Shown in pieces: positions 35,042 to 44,028 of a DNA stretch of 64,000 nucleotides (positions are counted from its first letter, which is position 1; every line of letters begins with the position of its first letter). The stretch is from Candidatus Methylospira mobilis. GTDB lineage: Bacteria > Pseudomonadota > Gammaproteobacteria > Methylococcales > Methylococcaceae. Made by a program: the position numbers and the translations under genes. Where the stretch lies: positions 491,716 through 555,715 of the forward strand of contig NZ_CP044205.1 in assembly GCF_009498235.1 (NCBI RefSeq), in the 5' to 3' direction. The notes beneath the pieces were generated by a model. The model searched no databases and was not told where the DNA came from. It worked only from the letters and a program-made list of their open reading frames with translations.

Positions 35042-36043
35042 GTGAATTTACGCGGTATTGATTTGAACCTGCTTACTATTTTCGAAGCCACCTTCGAAGA
35101 ATGCAATCAGACTAAAACCTGTGACCGGCTGGGCATGACGCAATCGGCGATCAGCAACGCGCTCAACCGTCTGAAGCAGATTACCAACGATCCTTTGTTT
35201 ACTGTCAGAGGCAAGGGGTTACGGCCCACGGCGAGAGCGATAGAGCTTTACGATCAGGTGCACTCGGCGCTGGAGCTGGTGCGCTCCGGTCTGAAGGATG
35301 TATTGGATTTTACGCCGCAGGAGAGCACGCGCATGTTTTCTCTGGCGACAAGTTTTGGCGACGGCTAGGCGATTCTGCCGAAACTTTACGAACTGATTCA
35401 GCGCGAAGCACCGCAGGTGCGGCTGAATATGTGTACGACGGTATCGGAAGCCGAAACCGCGATCCAGCTGCGCGATCATTCCATGGACGCAGTCCTTCAT
35501 TTTGAACGATTCGATAATCAGGACTTGCAGTACAAAGTCGTTATCCGGCATCAACCTGTCATTATCGCACGCAGAGATCATCCCCGTATCGACGGCGATA
35601 CGGCGAGCAAGCAGAAGATCATGCAGGAAAAACTTGTCCGGGTTGCTGGAACACACGGCAGTTCTGCCGTCATGGCCGAGGACAATGAGGTGTTCAAGTT
35701 TATAGCCAGGAAAACCGCCATGATCGTACCCAGCGCCATGGCGCAGATGGCCGTGGTTGCGCGTAGCGATCTGCTGGCTATCACCTCGCTGCAAATCGCT
35801 CGTCCGTTCTTGCAGTCATTCGCGCTGAAAGTGCTTCCCAATCCATGGAATATCGAACCGATACATGCGTTTATGGTTTGGCATCGCACCGCAGAGGGCG
35901 ATGCCGGTGGCGCATGGTTTAGAAGCAAGCTGCATGAGGCCGTCCGGAGCTTATTGCAGGAAAGTGAATGTGGGGGGCAACGGAACCGCCGGGCTTTTAA
36001 TCCCGTAGCGTTAATCGCAATGGCCGCATTTTCGAATCCTTAA
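35042..36043 (+). pseudogene. LysR-type regulator, copy 2, with in-frame TAG
   Basis: This copy begins at GTG (35042) and is nearly identical to copy 1 over the first 100 codons (NLRGIDLNLLTIFEATFEECNQ). TAG at 35366-35368 replaces the Thr codon that follows SFGDG in copy 1. The frame then stays open to 36043 through AILPKLYELIQREAPQVRLN and the rest of the effector domain. The tail runs past the normal end, so a further shift near the C-terminus is likely. Only a 108-residue DNA-binding fragment could be made without readthrough; such a fragment might still bind the operator. Confidence 0.85.
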
Positions 36044-36470
36044 ATCCCGCGCGCTGGTAAAAGCGTAACGCAATTTGATTGTCTTCATCGGTCAGCAGGC
36101 TGATGCGCGTGCAACCGGCGGCTTTGGCGTGGTTGACGGCAGTTTTCAGCAGATACGCGCCGATATGACGGCCGCGCTGCTCAGGGAGTACTATCATGTC
36201 TTCCAGCCAGGCGGCGGCACCGCCCTCTGCGGTGCTGATGCTGAACATCAGACTGACCATGCCGACGATGCTACCGTCTTCGCCGTTTTCCGCGCAAAAA
36301 ATCCGTCCTGCTTCCGGGTGATCGAGAATCAGGCGTAGCGCACATGTCTGGCGCTCGATGTTGGGAATAAAATCGGCCTCCTGCGCAAACAGCAGCGACA
36401 GCAAATCCGCCAGTTGCGGGATATCGCAGGATGTGGCCGCTCTTATAGTAATGCCGTTAATCTCCGGCAT
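35997..36470 (-). CDS. GNAT-family N-acetyltransferase, copy 2 (intact)
   Basis: A 157-residue acetyltransferase: ITIRAATSCDIPQLADLLSLLF start, the V-shaped strand motif WLEDMIVLPEQRGRHIGAYLLKTAVNHA with the R/Q-x-x-G-x-G/A acetyl-CoA loop (about 92-110), and GCTRISLLTDEDNQIALRFYQRAGF. The substrate is unknown. It is convergent with lysR copy 2 and overlaps its 3' end. ATG at 36470 gives the family N-terminus. Confidence 0.9.
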   Translation of the reverse strand: MPEINGITIRAATSCDIPQLADLLSLLFAQEADFIPNIERQTCALRLILDHPEAGRIFCAENGEDGSIVGMVSLMFSISTAEGGAAAWLEDMIVLPEQRGRHIGAYLLKTAVNHAKAAGCTRISLLTDEDNQIALRFYQRAGFKDSKMRPLRLTLRD

Positions 36471-36594
36471 AAGAATGTAACTGGCGTTTGATAAGGAAGG
36501 CTGCCTTGGCCGGGTGCTTGGATGCCGGCAATCCCCGCCGCGGCAGGCTTTTTACCATATTATATTAATTGCAGGTTGGCAAGCCGCCGCCGTA

Positions 36595-36813
36595 TCAGGC
36601 GCGCAGCAATGCCTTGCCCAGCTTTTCCGATAACTGATCAAAAGTGAATTGCGGCTCGTTCGGCGGGTAAAGCACTTCTTCGTCGATTTCGAAGCCATTT
36701 TCCTTGGCCAGACTGATGAGCTCCCGGACTTTGACGCAGGCAAGCAGCTGTTCTTTCAGTGCTGCATCGGTGCGGGCTTTTTCCGAAAAGGCTTTAATTT
36801 GTTTTATTGCCAT
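36595..36813 (-). CDS. Nif11-type small protein (possible RiPP leader-like peptide)
   Basis: A 72-residue product beginning MAIKQIKAFSEKARTDAALKEQL and continuing VKVRELISLAKENGFEIDEE. This is the Nif11 pattern (xxxxFxxKxxxDxxLxxxLxxxxxxxExxxLAKExGFxxxxEEL). Nif11 domains occur as free small proteins near nitrogen-fixation genes and as leaders of peptide natural products. The C-terminal 20 residues have no Gly-Gly cleavage site or Cys/Ser/Thr-rich core, which argues against a modified peptide. No modification enzyme is nearby. Confidence 0.72.
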   Translation of the reverse strand: MAIKQIKAFSEKARTDAALKEQLLACVKVRELISLAKENGFEIDEEVLYPPNEPQFTFDQLSEKLGKALLRA

Positions 36814-36842
36814 TCTATAGACTCCATATGAGTTTTTCCAAT

Positions 36843-37157
36843 TTAACTAGGGTTGACAAGGTCAAGATGCATGCAGACCAGCTCCACCAGCGCATCCAGC
36901 TCCAAGCCTTCCTGTGCGCTGGTGCTGTCGCCCGCAAAATCGGGATAATGCAGATGGACGCCGAATTTTCCCTGCGCTTGACCATGGGTATGGACATAAG
37001 CCAATAGGCTTTCATGATCCGGCTTGTATATGCCTATTGCTTTTGTATCTTCCTGCCACAGCTTGCTGACCATAACGCTGCCGGGTCCGTAACTGTCCTG
37101 AAGTATCAGCATGAAATGCTTGAGTTGGACTTCTTTGTTTAATGCCCATACGTTCAA
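36843..37157 (-). CDS. Hypothetical protein, 104 aa
   Basis: The product (MNVWALNKEVQLKHFMLILQ...) is soluble with an alpha/beta look and a conserved-looking HTHGQAQGKFGVHLHYPDF segment rich in His. It lies 29 bases upstream of the Nif11-type gene on the same strand and is probably in its operon. I do not recognise the family. An alternative start at Met16 exists. Confidence 0.6.
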   Translation of the reverse strand: MNVWALNKEVQLKHFMLILQDSYGPGSVMVSKLWQEDTKAIGIYKPDHESLLAYVHTHGQAQGKFGVHLHYPDFAGDSTSAQEGLELDALVELVCMHLDLVNPS

Positions 37158-37525
37158 GGTATTCCTCTGTTACTTCTATTGCCCGCTATGGTGTATACAA
37201 AAAACGGGCCATTATGGGGGAATTGTCGTTTTTCGGCTAAAACCGTTGTCTACAGTCTGTTTGGACGCGCAGCGGTCCGGGTTTGGGCCGTTTTGTCATG
37301 TCAAAATGCAGTATTTAGCGTACAGTGTCAGGCTTGTTTGTCGTGTATGCGACAATTGAGCCGTTGTGACTGAGTGATCGCTATTGAGTATCCGGCCGTC
37401 CAACTCTTCTGAGCATGTTTTTCAACAGAGGTTCAGGCGGGTCTGAGTAAATGCAGGTATCTTGGTTGATGCCGTTGGCAGCCGTTTTGCAACAGAACTG
37501 GTTTTAATCCATAAGGTTTCAAATC
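37158..37525. other. Gene-free divergent region
   Basis: No gene is supported in these 368 bases. They must contain the divergent promoters of the small-protein pair and the Fe-S oxidoreductase. No clear operator or hairpin was recognised. Confidence 0.4.
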
Positions 37526-38887
37526 ATGAAAACTTTGCTCGATTGGTCGTCCTATCAGGATGCCGGCATGGGAGATGCCTATGCCGATATTCCGAAAACC
37601 GGAGGGAACTTCGCGAAAGCGGTGGCTGTCTGTATCAACAGTCGGGCTTGTGAAAGCAATAACCCTAAAATGGTGATGTGTCCCAGTTTTCGCGTGAGTG
37701 GGATGCCGGAGCATTCAACCGGGGGCCGTGTGCGTTTGTTGAAAGCGGCGTTGAACGGCGAGTTGGGTGCGGCCGCATTCGACGATCCGGCGCTGGCCGA
37801 AGCCATGACGCTTTGCGTCGGCTGCAAGGGTTGTAAACGCGAATGCGAGAACGAAGTCGATATGGCGATGATAAAGCTGGAATATATGGCGCAACGCCAG
37901 ACTGTGGCCGGCGTTTCGCTGCGTTCGCGCCTGTTTGCCGGGTTGCCGCATATTCTGCATCGTTATCCTTGGGTTAAGGCCTGGATTTCGTTGCGTAACC
38001 GCTTGGTCTGGTCGGCAAAGTGGGGTGAGCGCTGGCTGGGCATCAGCGCGGAGCGGCGGCTTCCGGAACCGGCCCGGCTTCCGTTTTCAGCCGCTGAAAC
38101 AGAGCAAACGGCCGGAATCGGGGCGCAGGAGCGGGAAGTGGTGCTGTTTGTAGATACTTTTACCCGCTATTTCGATCCCGATATCGCAGTCGCCGCTCAA
38201 ACGGTGCTGGAAGCGGCGGGCTATAGCGTTATCTTCGCCCAGCCCGCGAAAAATGCGAGCGAGCCGGAGCGCCCCTTGTGCTGCGGCCGAACCTGGCTGG
38301 CTCAGGGCATGGTCGACGCGGCGCGCGCGGAGGCGGAAAGAGTGCTGGCGGCGTTGCTCCCCCATGCGCGCGCGGGCCGCACGATAGTCGGCCTGGAGCC
38401 GTCCTGTTTGCTGAGCCTGCGCGACGAATACCGCTTTTTAGGGTTGGGGGACGACGCGCTCGAAGTGGCGCGGTCGGCGTTATTGTTCGAGGAGTTTATT
38501 GGTCGGGAGTCTACCGCCAAAACCTTTAACGCGACATTTAAGCCGTTAGGCGATGCATGCAATTTTACGTTGGTACACGGACATTGTCACCAGAAAGCGG
38601 TAGGTGCCATGAAATCGATGCGCAAAGTATTGAAGCTGATTCCCGGTTTCCGTTTCGAACTGATCGAATCTTCCTGTTGCGGCATGGCCGGAAGTTTCGG
38701 GTTGGAGGCAGAGCATGCGGAAACCGCACAGGCTATGGCCGAGCAATCGTTGTTGCCGGCGTTACGCGCCGCGCCGGAAGCGCTGGTGGTAGCGAACGGC
38801 TTTTCCTGCAGACACCAGATTCGCCTTGGTGTCCGGCGCGAAGGGCTGCATGTCGCGCAACTGTTGCGCGATGCGCTGATTTCTTGA
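37526..38887 (+). CDS. (Fe-S)-binding oxidoreductase, DLD/GlpC-like C-terminal half
   Basis: A 453-residue cytosolic Fe-S protein corresponding to the C-terminal part of FAD-linked D-lactate/glycolate-type dehydrogenases. The first cluster region is CINSRACESNNPKMVMCPSFR, followed by HSTGGRVRLLKAAL; the second is CVGCKGCKRECENEVDMAM. Two CCG domains follow: RPLCCGRTWLAQGM near residue 250 and SSCCGMAGSFGLEAEH near 385. The FAD-binding half is not present; no frame upstream encodes it, so it is encoded elsewhere or the protein works with another partner. ATG at 37526 lacks a strong ribosome site. Confidence 0.85.
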   Translation: MKTLLDWSSYQDAGMGDAYADIPKTGGNFAKAVAVCINSRACESNNPKMVMCPSFRVSGMPEHSTGGRVRLLKAALNGELGAAAFDDPALAEAMTLCVGCKGCKRECENEVDMAMIKLEYMAQRQTVAGVSLRSRLFAGLPHILHRYPWVKAWISLRNRLVWSAKWGERWLGISAERRLPEPARLPFSAAETEQTAGIGAQEREVVLFVDTFTRYFDPDIAVAAQTVLEAAGYSVIFAQPAKNASEPERPLCCGRTWLAQGMVDAARAEAERVLAALLPHARAGRTIVGLEPSCLLSLRDEYRFLGLGDDALEVARSALLFEEFIGRESTAKTFNATFKPLGDACNFTLVHGHCHQKAVGAMKSMRKVLKLIPGFRFELIESSCCGMAGSFGLEAEHAETAQAMAEQSLLPALRAAPEALVVANGFSCRHQIRLGVRREGLHVAQLLRDALIS

Positions 38888-38998
38888 AATTGTCATATTG
38901 ATCCTGTAAGAATAGGCCATCGGTTTGCTGTCGGCTTCAAGATATGGAGAGATAAGCCTGCTTTTTTGGAAAATAACTATATTTAAGAGGCGTTTGTG

Positions 38999-41527
38999 AT
39001 GAGTCCGTCAAACGAAAAGCGGTATTTTGACTTTACTGCGGTTAATTATGAGTCGAAGAACGGTGTTAAGGCATTTGAAGTAGTAGGTTTTAGCGGAGAA
39101 GAAGCTATTTCTACATTATACCGCTTCGAGTTGCTGCTGGTTTCCAAGAATGACGATATTAAAGTAAAAGAGGTGGTCGGTCTCGGTGCGACGTTTGTTT
39201 TGAGCGACGGTGTGAGCGGAAAAAAACCGGTTAGCTACATAGGGCTGGTGCAGGAATTCGAGCAACTGGAGCAAATAGCGGGTGGGACTTTCTATAAAGC
39301 TGTTTTAGTGCCAAAGTTATGGACGCTGGAGACCTTTTATCGCTCCGAGGTTTATTTGCAAAAAACAAGGAAACAAATTTTTGAAACTCTTATGAATAAG
39401 AGCGATGAAATTGGGAGCGATGGAGGAATAGGTCCCGGTCTTACTACGAATGATTATGCTGTTGACTTACGCACAAGCGCTCCTGGTGAAGGTGATTCGA
39501 AGCTGCCTTTTATCTGCCAATACAAGGAGACGAACCTTGATTTTATAACCAGGTGGGCGCAGCGCCTGGGTATTTATTGGTGGTATGAAACAACCGATAC
39601 CCCTAAAATGTCGGAGAAAGTAGTATTTAGCGATGTACATACGCGTAATCAATATTTAGGCTGGAGCCTGACATATCAACCGGAGAATATAAGCCAGCCT
39701 ACTGACGCGAATTATTTGACAAGCCTTATTCTTAAAACCAGGCCGCTGCCTAAAATACTGAGGATTGAAGGCTATAACTATGAAAGTGCCATAAACATAG
39801 CAACCAAGAATCCAAGCCCGACTTACGTTGAAAAACAAATCGACGCCCAAGGTATCGGTGATATTTATCATTATATAGGGCATGTGGGAAGTGAAAAAGA
39901 AGCCGAGGCCATCGCTGATTTGCGCGCTCAAGCCATTCGCTGTAAAGAGAGGCAATATCGTGGCAATAGCCTGGCTACCGGTCTGCGCTGCGGCTATAAG
40001 GTAAAAGTGAAAGGACATAAAAAACTTGAGGGGGATTATCTGTTAACGCATGTTAAGCACTGCGGTTCGCAGCCCATAGCCTGGATTTCAGGGCTGGCGG
40101 GGTCGCGCTTATATGAGTTGGCGGAGATGGCATTGCCGCAGTCTGCAATCACCACCAAAGATTTTTTTTATCAGGCCGAGTTTACTGCCATACCACACGA
40201 GGTTCAGTTCCGATCTGAAATGAACCATCCATGGCCGAAAATTGCCGGCACAATGAAAGCCTTTATTGACGGCAGTACCTATACTGATGACCAAACCAAA
40301 AATGGCGAGTACGCCGAACTGAACAAGGACGGAAAGTACAAGGTGAAAATACCTTATACCTTGAAAAACTACGATCCCTTGCTCGGTTCAGACTGGATAC
40401 GCCGCGCCAGTATTTACGCCGGGGAAGCCTATGGCATATACTTTCCGCTGCATAAGGGGGTCCAGGTTTTGCTGACATTTATTGACGGTAATCCGGATAG
40501 CCCGGTCATATTGCAGGCGGTGCCTAATGCATATCAAAATGCCTTGGTGACCAAGCATAATCAAAACCAGGCTATGATTAAGACTGCCGGTAATAACTTT
40601 ATCGGCATGGAGGATACCAAGGATAAACAAGGGTTATTGATTCATTCTCCCACTGCAAAAACCATGATTCGGTTTGGGGAGAAGAATGCCTTGTCCTATA
40701 AGGACTGGGCGGGAACCAATGAGAAAGAAGAAAAATTGCCGCGGCCATTGCCGGAAACAAAAGTATCCGACGCGAATGGTTTATTCGCGTATACCGAGGA
40801 TAATATTGCGCTTGATGCTGATAAAAAAATCAATGTCAAAGCGGGAGATACGATATCAATAAAGGCAAAAAATAAAATTTCTATTGAGTCAGAAACCGGC
40901 GATGTAAGCATTACCGCCACAGGAAAAGTTAAAACTACCAGTAAGTCTGATACTGTTGAGTTTTGTGGCGGGTCCTGGAGTACGACTACGACAGGGTTCA
41001 GCTTTAAGTTTTCAATGGCGCAAACAAACAGCATTTCCCTGGCGATGACAAACTCAGTTACAGCAGGCATTGCAACGAGTGTTTTTGCCGGGGGTAGAGT
41101 CGATATTTGGGGCTTGTACAAGCAGGAAATCGGTCTGGGATGGAAAAAAGAACTGATGGCGGGAGCCAAATCCGAGTATGTGGTAGGCAGTAAGGGCGAG
41201 AATATAGTCGGAAATAAGAATGAAGTGGTGACCGGTGTTAAATCTTCCACTGTAGGCGTTAAGGTAGATAAGTGCGTAACCGCTAAAGACGAAGTCTTGG
41301 GGGTGAGGATGGAGAAAGTGAAGAGCGAATTGACGCAGGTGGAGACAAGACATTCAAAATTTAAACTCGCGCTAGATTCCGGCGATATAACTAAAGAAAC
41401 ATACAACGCACAAGTAACCATTCTCAAAGCCCTAAAACAAGAAATGAAAACTTTAATGAGCGATATTAAATCAGAGGTGAAAAAAGCTTCGGTTTCGGTA
41501 GAAAGCGGAAACAAAATTTTCAAGTGA
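38999..41527 (+). CDS. vgrG: Type VI secretion VgrG spike protein
   Basis: An 842-residue spike protein that tips the secretion tube and punctures the target cell. The gp27-like domain occupies about 1-370, with RRLGIYWWYE-type motif (here AQRLGIYWWYETTDT). The gp5 OB-fold follows (SDWIRRASIYAGEAYGIYFPLHKGVQVLLTFIDGNPDSPVIL near 465-505). After it comes the beta-helix region with DADKKINVKAGDTISIKAKNKISI. The last 250 residues are an extension with Val/Gly-rich repeats and a terminal coiled coil, and no recognised toxin domain. ATG at 38999 is eight bases after AAGAGG. The gene looks noticeably more AT-rich than its neighbours, which suggests separate transfer. It opens the type VI locus. Confidence 0.94.
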   Translation: MSPSNEKRYFDFTAVNYESKNGVKAFEVVGFSGEEAISTLYRFELLLVSKNDDIKVKEVVGLGATFVLSDGVSGKKPVSYIGLVQEFEQLEQIAGGTFYKAVLVPKLWTLETFYRSEVYLQKTRKQIFETLMNKSDEIGSDGGIGPGLTTNDYAVDLRTSAPGEGDSKLPFICQYKETNLDFITRWAQRLGIYWWYETTDTPKMSEKVVFSDVHTRNQYLGWSLTYQPENISQPTDANYLTSLILKTRPLPKILRIEGYNYESAINIATKNPSPTYVEKQIDAQGIGDIYHYIGHVGSEKEAEAIADLRAQAIRCKERQYRGNSLATGLRCGYKVKVKGHKKLEGDYLLTHVKHCGSQPIAWISGLAGSRLYELAEMALPQSAITTKDFFYQAEFTAIPHEVQFRSEMNHPWPKIAGTMKAFIDGSTYTDDQTKNGEYAELNKDGKYKVKIPYTLKNYDPLLGSDWIRRASIYAGEAYGIYFPLHKGVQVLLTFIDGNPDSPVILQAVPNAYQNALVTKHNQNQAMIKTAGNNFIGMEDTKDKQGLLIHSPTAKTMIRFGEKNALSYKDWAGTNEKEEKLPRPLPETKVSDANGLFAYTEDNIALDADKKINVKAGDTISIKAKNKISIESETGDVSITATGKVKTTSKSDTVEFCGGSWSTTTTGFSFKFSMAQTNSISLAMTNSVTAGIATSVFAGGRVDIWGLYKQEIGLGWKKELMAGAKSEYVVGSKGENIVGNKNEVVTGVKSSTVGVKVDKCVTAKDEVLGVRMEKVKSELTQVETRHSKFKLALDSGDITKETYNAQVTILKALKQEMKTLMSDIKSEVKKASVSVESGNKIFK

Positions 41528-41640
41528 TCGCGTTGGTAGTCGAATATATGTTGATCGGCTCGGCGCTGCGATAGGGCGGTATGTTGATCTGCCGGGTCTT
41601 TTTGCGTAGACGAGTAATCGATCGTTGTGTCGGGAGTTTT

Positions 41641-42018
41641 ATGATAATAAGAAACCGGTGCGTGCTATTGAGCGCTATGTTGCTGTCGGCCTGCTCTTCG
41701 ACGCCGCTTGCTCCCGTTGCCGAAAGCGTAATAAAACCCGATAGCGTCAGAATCGTACCCATTGATCGGGCCGGCTGCGACTATCAGGTTGGCTGCGATT
41801 ATCTGGGCGAGGTGACCGGCGAGCGGGGTAGTTCGTGGGTCTGGTGGACCGGCGACGCCGAACGCGAGGCCGATGCGCGTAATGAGATGAAGGCTGCCGC
41901 GGCCAAGCTGGGCGCCGATACGATACAGGTGGTGAGGCCTCGTGCCGGTCAGGCCGCAGGTGCGGAACAAGCCGATGGAATTTACACGGGCATTGCTTAC
42001 AGGTGTAAAAAAAAATGA
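41641..42018 (+). CDS. DUF4156 lipoprotein
   Basis: A 125-residue lipoprotein. The signal ends in LLSAC (Cys18), and the mature part shows the DUF4156 pattern CDYLGEVTG, then ARNEMKAAAAKLGADTIQVV near residue 85. Members are small outer-membrane lipoproteins of unknown role. ATG at 41641 follows GGGAG by four bases; the frame opening at 41581 has no ribosome site. Its position between vgrG and the DUF2169 gene could link it to the secretion system or be accidental. Confidence 0.82.
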   Translation: MIIRNRCVLLSAMLLSACSSTPLAPVAESVIKPDSVRIVPIDRAGCDYQVGCDYLGEVTGERGSSWVWWTGDAEREADARNEMKAAAAKLGADTIQVVRPRAGQAAGAEQADGIYTGIAYRCKKK

Positions 42019-42178
42019 TCCGGGTGAAGGCGGGTTTTCCGTTTTGAAGTATGATTTCAAGCATAGCAGCGGTACGCTGTGTTGTAATGTGCATCCAGTA
42101 CAATTCCGCACCGGCGGCTTCGCACTGAGAAGCGGCTGGGCGCGGTTGAGCGTGTGAGATCCGAGTTGACAGGTAGCC

Positions 42179-44014
42179 ATGAAAACCATTAAAGAATTAA
42201 CGCATGTATTGTTTCTCCGCCCGGTAGGTTTGCGCGGCGGGCTGTTTCTGTCGGTGGCGGTAGGCAGTTTTTTCCATCTGGATGAGCCGGAAAAGATCGG
42301 CACCGAAATAGATATGTGGAAACTGGCGGCGGAAACCTTGGGAAAGGATGCATTGGTCGACGCAGCCAGCCCCAAGCCGGTCGGAGAGTTTCTGGCGCAC
42401 GGTCAATGCTGGGCGGCGGGCGGCGTGCCGATCAGTTCTTCTGAAGTCAGCATCCAGGTCGGTAACGCGAGCAAGAAACTCTATGTCTTTGGCGAGCGGG
42501 AATGGCTGCCGGCCGGTGTCGAATCGCCGCTGAGAATTTCCGAACCCAAGCCCTTCGTCAATATGCCGCTTGGTTGGGAGCAGGCCTACGGCGGTGAAGG
42601 CTATGCCATGAACGTGCTGGGCAGAGGGTTGAAACCGAAGCCGCCGTTCGATTACTGGCCGCTGCCCAACGTTGAAACCAGCCATTTTATCCGCTCTGCG
42701 GAAGACCGGCCTGAGCCGGCCTGCTTCGGCATGCTGGATTTTGTCGACCCGCGCCGTTACCGCAACCTGGGTACTTATGATCAGGCTTGGGTGGAGCAGC
42801 GCTGGCCGCATTATCCGGACGATTTCGATCAGAGTTATTTCAACTGCGCTGCCCCTGATCAGCGTTTGACGCAAGGTTTTTTTGCTCCGGGTGATCCGAT
42901 ACGCATACATCACATGCACCCGGCCCAGTCCGAGTTGATCAGCCGCTTGCCTCTGCACCGCCATCGCGCTTTCATTCGCCAACACCAGGGGGATAATCTG
43001 ATGTTCGTCGAAGCGCCGCTGAGCATCGATACCGTCTGGCTATGGCCGGAGCATGAACGCGGCTTGATGTTGGCGCGCGGTTTATTCCCTATCAGCGATG
43101 ACGACGGCGACGATGTAGAAATGCTGTTTACCGTAACCGAAGCGTTCAATGCACAGCCCAGGTCGCTGGATGAGTGGCAGGAGGAACTCAACCGGCGCCT
43201 GAAGCGTCAGGTCCCATTCGATTTGTCGCCGTTGGTGCCCGATCTTGACGATACGCTGAAATCGGCGGCTGCGGATCTCAAGGCGCTGCCGGACAAATTG
43301 CGCAAAATGAAAAGCGATATCGATATCGACGCTCCGGTGACGATGCCCGAGATGACGCCGGAAACGCTGCGCGTGGAAAATTTGGAAACGCAAGCCAAGA
43401 TCGACGGTCTGCTGGCCGAGCCGGGCTTTGGCGCGGCGGAGCACATAGCCGCGTTGCGTAAATCGATGCAGGCGCGCGAAACGGCTATACAGGCGCTCAA
43501 GGATGCCGATGTGCAGAAGGCTAAAATGTTAGCCGAAATGAGCAAGACGGATACACACGGGAGCCCGATGGACGCAGTGCGTGAACAGCTCGAAAAGCTC
43601 AGGGAAACCAATCCTGAGATGCACGAAAAAGCGGCTGCTGAACTGGCCGGGCTCGAAGCGAAACTGGGGGCGGCGAACGATCCTCGTCAGATGATGCTGG
43701 ATAGTGTCGAGAATCCGCTGCCCGGCGGCAATATACCGATGCGCCCGTCCGAATCGCTGGCGAAAACCGAGCGCGATCTGCTTGATCAACGGCAGCAACT
43801 GCTGGACAAGCAGGCGGAAGCCCTGTCGAAGCCCGGCGCGGAAGGCAAGCTGGACCGGCTGATGCTGGAGCAGCAGCTTGAGTCGATCGACTCCGGTTTG
43901 CAGCAGGTGCGTGACGGTCTGGCGCAGATTATAAAGGCCAATGCGGATAAGGATAGAATACTCGATCAGTTCATCGAAATGACCGAAAAAATGACCAAGG
44001 ATTTGGAATTCTGA
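42179..44014 (+). CDS. DUF2169 protein with long helical C-terminal extension
   Basis: A 611-residue protein. Residues 1-310 are DUF2169 (LRPVGLRGGLFLSVAVGSFFHL, HGQCWAAGGVPISSSEVSIQVG, MPLGWEQAYGGEGYAMNVLGRG, FNCAAPDQRLTQGFFAPGDPIRI), a domain found only beside type VI VgrG and PAAR genes, where it likely acts as a chaperone or adaptor. Residues about 320-611 are charged and predicted helical with heptad-like repeats, ending EFIEMTEKMTKDLEF. Fifteen bases separate it from the first pentapeptide gene, so they form one operon. Confidence 0.88.
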   Translation: MKTIKELTHVLFLRPVGLRGGLFLSVAVGSFFHLDEPEKIGTEIDMWKLAAETLGKDALVDAASPKPVGEFLAHGQCWAAGGVPISSSEVSIQVGNASKKLYVFGEREWLPAGVESPLRISEPKPFVNMPLGWEQAYGGEGYAMNVLGRGLKPKPPFDYWPLPNVETSHFIRSAEDRPEPACFGMLDFVDPRRYRNLGTYDQAWVEQRWPHYPDDFDQSYFNCAAPDQRLTQGFFAPGDPIRIHHMHPAQSELISRLPLHRHRAFIRQHQGDNLMFVEAPLSIDTVWLWPEHERGLMLARGLFPISDDDGDDVEMLFTVTEAFNAQPRSLDEWQEELNRRLKRQVPFDLSPLVPDLDDTLKSAAADLKALPDKLRKMKSDIDIDAPVTMPEMTPETLRVENLETQAKIDGLLAEPGFGAAEHIAALRKSMQARETAIQALKDADVQKAKMLAEMSKTDTHGSPMDAVREQLEKLRETNPEMHEKAAAELAGLEAKLGAANDPRQMMLDSVENPLPGGNIPMRPSESLAKTERDLLDQRQQLLDKQAEALSKPGAEGKLDRLMLEQQLESIDSGLQQVRDGLAQIIKANADKDRILDQFIEMTEKMTKDLEF

Positions 44015-44028
44015 CGAAGGAGGGCACG

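Noticed and set aside
40696..41523. 275-codon minus-strand frame opposite vgrG
   Set aside because: Low-complexity Ser/Thr/Leu translation typical of the complement of a beta-helix repeat; no ribosome site.
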